Made by a program: the position numbers and the translations under genes
Assembly (NCBI GenBank): GCA_021296165.1
Contig: JAGWAW010000038.1
Span: 1 to 11,262 of the forward strand
Length of the DNA: 11,262 bases
Direction of reading: 5' to 3'
DNA from: Nitrosopumilaceae archaeon
Lineage (GTDB): Archaea; Thermoproteota; Nitrososphaeria; Nitrososphaerales; Nitrosopumilaceae
Part shown: piece by piece, positions 7,071 through 11,262 of the stretch
How positions within the stretch are numbered: the first letter of the stretch is position 1
Layout: every line of letters starts with the position of its first letter
The notes under the pieces: model-generated
The model's input: only the letters and a program-made list of their open reading frames with translations
What the model was told of the DNA's origin: nothing
Database searches by the model: none

Positions 7071-8849
7071 GTGGTATGGTGTGTCATACTGTACGGGGGC
7101 GGCCACACATGGTGGGCCGCCGCGGCCGCGGCGCTGGCCGCCTCCTCGTGCATCATATGGTGGGGCGGCGGGGGCCGGTTCCGGGCCCGCGCCGTGCACC
7201 TGTCCGGGTACCACCGCATCTGGGTATATACGGAGTCCAGGGTCCCGGCCCTCCGCCGCATCGCGGGACACAGCCGCCGCGGTATGGAGCGCCGCATACA
7301 CCGCAGCGGCCATACCATGGACACGGAGCGCGCCGCCACCGTATCGACGCGCCTGGCCCTCACCCTGGCCGCCCCCTGTATGGCGCTGGCGTGCGCGGGA
7401 GCTACGCACCACACCATGTGGATGGCCGCCGCCGCGGCCCCCTGCATCGCATACGCGGCCCCCCACATCCAGATATGGGTGTGGACGCGCCGCCGCGCCG
7501 CATCCTGCAGCCGCGAGGCGGCCTTCTTCCTGGCGTACGTCCACATAGTGCAGACGGCCGGCGGCGGCCTGTACCGGGCCTTCGAGATGGTGGAGCGCGC
7601 CGCCGCGTTCCCGGCCATGGGGCGCGAGGCGGGCATAATACGCCGCCGGGCGGCGGCCGGCGACTCCCGGAACGGCGCCCTACTCCACTACTCCAAATAC
7701 CACCCCGTCCCCATACTGCGGGACTTTGTGGCCGGATACGTGGCAAAGCAGTCGGCCGTCGGCGACGTCCCCGCATACACGGCCGAGAAGGCCCGGCAGG
7801 CCTTCACCATATACGAGGCCGCCTGGTCCAGATACGAGAGGTCCGCCCAGGAGATGTTCGGCGGGATAATGATGTTCGCCATAATACTGCCCATGATGAT
7901 CATGCTCTCGGCCATGCTGGGCACCCCCCAGACGGTCCACACCCTGCTGTCGGCGGGCGCCCTGATATCCCCCATGGTATCGCTGGGTATGATACTGGCG
8001 CTGGGCGGGGCGCAGCCCCCCGCCGGGGCCGCCCCGCCGGTGTGGCGCATATCCCCCATACCGGGGTGCGGCGCCGGCATCATGCTGCATGTGATTGGGG
8101 CCGAGCCGGCCGTCTCCATGTCTGCGGCTGCGCTGGCCTTTGCCGTGTCCAACAGCATAATGACCGCCCCCGCCCTCCGCGCCATAGCATCCTGCGAGAG
8201 GATGCTGCCCGAGTTCCTCCGGGACATGACCGAGATGTCCCGCGCCGGCGCCAGCGTGCCCCGCATGATACGCCGGCAGGCCGTCCGGGCCCCGTACGAG
8301 GCCCCCTTCAACCACATGATACGGGGGGCGGCCGGCCGCATGATGCGCGGCGCGGGGCTGGCCGAGTCGCTGGAGGGCTTTCCGGCGCCCGGCGCCCGGT
8401 TCGTCATGTTCATCATAGGCGTGATACACCGCACCGGCGGGGGCACCCCGGCCATCCTGGACATGGTCGCCGAGTTCGCCGGCCGGGTGCTACATGCCAA
8501 GGAGTCGGTGGCCAGGTCGCTCTCGCCCCTCTGCTGTATCGTATACGCGACCCCCTTCATCACCCTGGGGATGGCCCATACCATGCTGGGCATATTCGCC
8601 GGGTCCGCCGCCGCGTCGGCGCCCGACGCGGGCCTGCCCTTCTCGCCCATATCCGGCGACGCGGCCGACTCGTACACGCGGGGCATGGGGATGGTGGCCG
8701 CCTCCATGTCCATACCCATGGGGATGGTGGCCGCCAAGATATCCTCGTACACCATACGGGACACCCGGCCGCTGTGCGTGGTATCCGCCTCCAGCCTGGC
8801 CGCCCTGACGCTGCTGCCCCATACCATGGAGTGGATTGGGGTCGGCTGA
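7071..8849 (+). CDS. TadC/FlaJ-type pilus assembly platform protein (two T2SF domains)
   Basis: The product is 592 residues and polytopic. Hydrophobic segments lie at about 12-30, 93-112, 115-135, 264-281, 289-311, 328-363, 485-510, 538-556 and 566-584. Two copies of a T2SF (GspF/TadC) domain are seen. The first, about 148-275, contains AFFLAYVHIVQTAGGGLYRAF and ends in IMMFAIILPMMIM. The second, about 378-510, contains LPEFLRDMTEMSRAGASVPR, later GARFVMFIIGVIHRTGGG, and ends in a membrane helix. Two T2SF domains separated by extra helices are typical of archaeal FlaJ-like proteins, which form the membrane platform turned by a secretion ATPase to assemble filaments. The GTG start is the first usual start codon in frame, 32 bases after the upstream stop. 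A CTG at 7035 overlapping that stop would add 12 mostly hydrophobic residues, so the true start is uncertain. It overlaps the ATPase gene by 14 bases. Confidence 0.8.
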   Translation: MVWCVILYGGGHTWWAAAAAALAASSCIIWWGGGGRFRARAVHLSGYHRIWVYTESRVPALRRIAGHSRRGMERRIHRSGHTMDTERAATVSTRLALTLAAPCMALACAGATHHTMWMAAAAAPCIAYAAPHIQIWVWTRRRAASCSREAAFFLAYVHIVQTAGGGLYRAFEMVERAAAFPAMGREAGIIRRRAAAGDSRNGALLHYSKYHPVPILRDFVAGYVAKQSAVGDVPAYTAEKARQAFTIYEAAWSRYERSAQEMFGGIMMFAIILPMMIMLSAMLGTPQTVHTLLSAGALISPMVSLGMILALGGAQPPAGAAPPVWRISPIPGCGAGIMLHVIGAEPAVSMSAAALAFAVSNSIMTAPALRAIASCERMLPEFLRDMTEMSRAGASVPRMIRRQAVRAPYEAPFNHMIRGAAGRMMRGAGLAESLEGFPAPGARFVMFIIGVIHRTGGGTPAILDMVAEFAGRVLHAKESVARSLSPLCCIVYATPFITLGMAHTMLGIFAGSAAASAPDAGLPFSPISGDAADSYTRGMGMVAASMSIPMGMVAAKISSYTIRDTRPLCVVSASSLAALTLLPHTMEWIGVG

Positions 8850-10785
8850 CCGCGACATCATAGGGTTCCGGTACGACGACCATTCCCGGGGGGACGCGGC
8901 CTTTGGCATATCCTCCAAACACCGCATACACATGGCCGTCTTCGGGCTGGTGGGCAGCGGCAAGTCCTCCATACTGAAGATGCTCATACTCCAGAACATC
9001 AAGAGGCGCCAGGGGTTCATGGTGGTGGACCCCCACGGCGAGCTGGCCCGGGACATACTGTCTATAATCCCCCGGTCCATGCACGACGATATCATATACG
9101 TGAACCCCGCCTCGCTGTACCGGTTTGGCCGCGTCACACGGATAAACCCCCTCCAGGTGGACTCGGCCGACGAGCGGTACCTGGTGGTGATGACCTTTGT
9201 GAACGCCCTGCACAACCTGTACCGGGAGTCGTGGGGCCCGCGGCTGGAGACCATACTCCGCAACGCGGCCAACGCCCTGGTGGAGACCAAATACAACACG
9301 CTGGGCAACCTCTCTGGGATGATCACCGACCCGGACCGGCGCCGGTCCATACTGGAGGGCGTCTCCTCCCGGGCGGTGCGCCACTTCTGGAACGACATAT
9401 ACGAGAAACAATACTCCAGGGATGCGGGCTCCTCGGCATACAACAAGATAGACAAGATACTGGCCACCCCGGCCGTCGCCGCCATGTTCGACGCGGCCGC
9501 ATCCAGCATAGACATCTCCGACATAATGCGGGAGCGCCGGATGCTCATAGTGGATTTGGGGGCGGGGGCCAGCGACGACGTCGCCGCCTTCGTCGGGACC
9601 ATACTCCTCAACATGCTATACGTGGAGGCCAAGAAGCGGCTGGACCTGGGGGGCGGAACCATATGCGATCCGTTCCACGTGTACGTGGACGAGGCGCACC
9701 TCTTCAGCAACAACACCATGTCCGAGATGCTCCGGTCCCTGCGCAAGTTCGGCGTCCGGATGACCATAGCCACGCAGACGGCCAACGCATACTCCAAGGC
9801 GTTTGCGGACGAGCTCACCGGCACGTGCCAGTGCATAGTGTGCGGCCACTGCGACCGCAATACGGCCTCGCTGGTCTCGCCGGCCATGTCCGTGGGAGTG
9901 CGGGATTTGGAGAGGCTCCCCAACCACATGTTCGCATATTATAGCGCCGAGGACGGCCGGCCCGTCTCCGGCGTGGTCCGGACGCGGCCGGTCCCCGGGG
10001 AGGGCCAGGACAGGTGGGACTGGAGCATAGTAGCCCGGCACAGCCTGGAGAGGTGGGGCGAGGAGGCGTCCGCCTCACAGTATACGTCTGGAGGGGGCCA
10101 TACCCTGATGACCCCCCTGGAGGCGGCCGTCCTGTGCACCCTGCGTGGGGGCCGCCTAACAAAGGACGAGATAGTGTCCAGGGTGGCCCACCTAGCAGGC
10201 GGGCGGGAGGCCACCTCGGCGCTGACCGACATACTGGAGCAGGGGCTGGGGTTCGTGGAGCGGGACGGCCCCGCGTATGTGGTGAGCAAGAGGGCGCTAA
10301 AGTCGTACTTTTCGCGCGCCGGCTTCGGGAGGCGGGCCGGCGGGGACCTGCACCTGGGCACCATATTCCGCATAATGGAACACAACATGAGGGCGGGCCG
10401 CTACTGCACGCCGGACCTGGGCGAGAGGGGCGGGGACAGGCCCGACCTGCTCATAATGGAGCCGGCCTCCCGCATGTACAGGGGCCGGAGGGTCTGCGAT
10501 CCATACGTGTGGAACGAGCGGAATGCGGTGGCGCTGGAGGTGGAGACGGCCCCGCGCAAGCACCTCCCCCAGATAACCAAAAACTACACCAAGAACCATA
10601 CCGCCGGGCATATGGTGTGGTTCGTGGCCTTCTCGGCGGGGGACCGCGATGCGATACGCGCCCAGCTGGACGGCGAGGACGCCTCCACATACCACATAGA
10701 CGTGGTGGACACAACCCTGGCGGATGGTGCCGGGGAGGTCCCGCCGGCGCCCTTCCTGCTCACCGAGTACGTGCCGCTGTACTAG
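8836..10785 (+). CDS. VirD4/HerA-type ATPase with winged-helix and nuclease-like C-terminus
   Basis: The product is 649 residues. The ATPase core spans about 28-385: Walker A GLVGSGKS (37-44), the family segment VVDPHGEL (63-70), IIYVNPAS (86-93) and INPLQV (103-108), Walker B HVYVDEAH (281-288) with catalytic E286, and motif III IATQT (311-315) with Q314. These are marks of VirD4/TraG and HerA-type DNA pumps, not of VirB11/GspE pilus motors. Residues 427-490 look like a winged helix. Residues about 505-645 hold RPDLLIMEP and VALEVETAP followed by Q579 and K582, a PD-(D/E)xK-like pattern. In place of the usual ExK there is ExE, so nuclease activity is uncertain; a replication-relaxation-like domain is an alternative. 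No N-terminal membrane helices are present, unlike classical VirD4. The TTG start at 8836 follows GGAG by four bases and is the first start in frame; the next Met lies inside the ATP-binding core. Confidence 0.85.
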   Translation: MGSADRDIIGFRYDDHSRGDAAFGISSKHRIHMAVFGLVGSGKSSILKMLILQNIKRRQGFMVVDPHGELARDILSIIPRSMHDDIIYVNPASLYRFGRVTRINPLQVDSADERYLVVMTFVNALHNLYRESWGPRLETILRNAANALVETKYNTLGNLSGMITDPDRRRSILEGVSSRAVRHFWNDIYEKQYSRDAGSSAYNKIDKILATPAVAAMFDAAASSIDISDIMRERRMLIVDLGAGASDDVAAFVGTILLNMLYVEAKKRLDLGGGTICDPFHVYVDEAHLFSNNTMSEMLRSLRKFGVRMTIATQTANAYSKAFADELTGTCQCIVCGHCDRNTASLVSPAMSVGVRDLERLPNHMFAYYSAEDGRPVSGVVRTRPVPGEGQDRWDWSIVARHSLERWGEEASASQYTSGGGHTLMTPLEAAVLCTLRGGRLTKDEIVSRVAHLAGGREATSALTDILEQGLGFVERDGPAYVVSKRALKSYFSRAGFGRRAGGDLHLGTIFRIMEHNMRAGRYCTPDLGERGGDRPDLLIMEPASRMYRGRRVCDPYVWNERNAVALEVETAPRKHLPQITKNYTKNHTAGHMVWFVAFSAGDRDAIRAQLDGEDASTYHIDVVDTTLADGAGEVPPAPFLLTEYVPLY

Positions 10786-11040
10786 GGGCGATATGCATGG
10801 CGGGTCGGCGCCGCATGCCGGATAATATTCAGGGCTGAACGGAACCCGGAATTGCGCCGGATCTGGCCGCGGTGTAGCAGTCCGTGCATTTTCTCCGCTA
10901 CCCATCCGTACGCGCCTAGTATTAGCAGGGGCATATGTCGATTTTCACCGGCTCGTTTGGTATGACTCGCACGGTTTGGCAATGTTGTATGGTCGGCTCA
11001 TACACGACACGGCTACAAAAACTCCCATACCGGTGCCGCA

Positions 11041-11059
11041 GACACCTTGGGTGTTTTCT
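11041..11059 (+). terminator. Hairpin followed by T run, possible terminator
   Basis: GACACC, a three-base loop TTG, then GGTGTTTTC form a short stem (ACACC/GGTGT plus one G-T pair) running into four T. This could be a terminator for a transcript from upstream or part of a mobile-element end. It is short, so chance is a real alternative. Confidence 0.3.
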
Positions 11060-11153
11060 GGCATGCAGAGCCTAGACGTGCACGCTCCACTGTAGTGTAT
11101 GGAAATCATGTCGCTTAGGCACAGCTAAGGGGACACCGCAGGAATACGACAAG

Positions 11154-11160
11154 CTATATG
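11154..11160 (+). promoter_or_regulatory. TATA-like box before the gene at the window end
   Basis: CTATATG is centred about 27 bases before the GTG at 11184, similar to the other leaderless promoters in this window. Confidence 0.4.
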
Positions 11161-11183
11161 GATCAGAGGATGAGACAGGGTCT

Positions 11184-11262
11184 GTGCTGACGGACAAATC
11201 CATTCGCTACATCATCAGGCAGCTGGAGAAGGGCAGGGGCACCAAGGTGGTGGCCGAGGAGA
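11184..11262 (+). CDS. Start of possible transposase-like helix-turn-helix protein (partial)
   Basis: Only the first 26 codons are in the window (VLTDKSIRYIIRQLEKGRG, then TKVVAEE), cut off by the window end. A helix rich in Ile and Arg followed by KGRGTKVVAEE resembles the first helices of a helix-turn-helix, as at the N-terminus of archaeal IS481-like or similar DDE transposases; recognition is from pattern memory on very little sequence. The GTG start is favoured by the TATA-like box at 11154-11160. The frame is also open further upstream (at least to about 11091) without ATG, so a longer or decayed gene is possible. An unrelated DNA-binding protein is the main alternative. Confidence 0.4.
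   Translation, partial: MLTDKSIRYIIRQLEKGRGTKVVAEE

Larger units (their letters stand above)
10786..11183. other. Intergenic region, less GC-biased, near a putative mobile element
   Basis: About 400 bases without a convincing gene. After the ATPase stop, an imperfect stem (GCATGGCG near 10795 and CGCCGCATGC near 10808) could mark transcript end. A second hairpin with a T run lies at 11041-11059. The composition is visibly less GC-rich than the genes before it, as in spacers or insertion-element ends. A 50-codon minus-strand frame (10782-10934) is open but has rare codons for this window and no recognised family. Confidence 0.4.

Noticed and set aside
7004..8863. Alternative plus-strand frame overlapping the platform gene
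   Set aside because: The product is Arg/Gly/His/Pro-rich with no membrane segments, while the other frame has T2SF domains and helices.
8490..9929. Long open minus-strand frame (479 codons)
   Set aside because: It is antisense to the platform/ATPase junction, where the plus-strand frames carry clear T2SF and Walker motifs. Its product is Ser/Arg/Met-rich and shows no recognisable domain.
10782..10934. Small minus-strand frame of 50 codons (MPLLILGAYGWVAEK...)
   Set aside because: It has codons untypical of this window (CTA, GGA, ATT), no promoter that I can see and no family match. It could be a decayed element fragment but cannot be supported.
10786..11183. Possible tRNA or other structured RNA gene in the spacer
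   Set aside because: I found no cloverleaf, no T-loop GGTTCRA signature and no conserved RNA motif, only short hairpins.
1..11262. CRISPR array, archaellum operon or complete type IV secretion locus
   Set aside because: No spaced direct repeats were seen. FlaI/GspE, prepilin peptidase, VirB4 and relaxase genes are missing from the window, so a complete known system cannot be claimed.

Overview
The window looks archaeal, most probably a marine Thaumarchaeote (Nitrososphaerota) of the Cenarchaeum type. The reasons are these. Several genes have a TATA-like box centred about 24-27 bases before the start codon and so appear leaderless. One gene is followed by a T-rich archaeal-style terminator. 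The pilus platform protein is of the TadC/FlaJ class with two T2SF domains. The DNA is GC-rich, yet isoleucine is written almost always as ATA. The taxon is inferred from these traits; no ribosomal or other marker gene is present.

Layout. (1) 41-699, minus strand: two small two-helix membrane proteins of unknown function, joined by a GTGA stop/start overlap. (2) 700-777: a divergent promoter region. (3) 778-1344, plus: a secreted pilin-like protein, then a T-rich terminator. (4) 1423-2956, plus: a two-gene operon. The first gene is a PrgI/VirB3-like two-helix membrane protein with an extra C-terminal domain. The second has a strong Shine-Dalgarno site and resembles the N-terminal, pre-ATPase domain of VirD4/HerA-like conjugation ATPases. 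(5) 3100-3582, minus: a Met-rich small membrane protein, convergent with the previous operon. (6) 3583-3904: a non-coding spacer with several inverted repeats and the promoter of the next operon. (7) 3905-10785, plus: a compact four-gene operon with a small pilin-like anchor protein, a 936-residue secreted Ig-like surface protein anchored at its C terminus, a TadC/FlaJ-type platform protein, and a VirD4/HerA-type ATPase with a C-terminal winged-helix and nuclease-like region. (8) 10786-11262: a spacer of less biased composition, then the first 26 codons of what may be a transposase.

How they may work together (inference). The parts combine a type IV pilus toolkit (pilin-like proteins, TadC/FlaJ platform) with type IV secretion parts (VirB3/PrgI-like protein, VirD4/HerA-like ATPase). 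No GspE/FlaI/VirB11-type pilus ATPase, prepilin peptidase, VirB4 or relaxase is seen in the window. The most interesting reading is a cell-surface DNA-transfer or contact-dependent machine in which a HerA/VirD4-type ATPase is encoded directly beside a pilus platform. The domain that usually precedes the ATPase core in one chain appears to be encoded separately, about 5.9 kb upstream.
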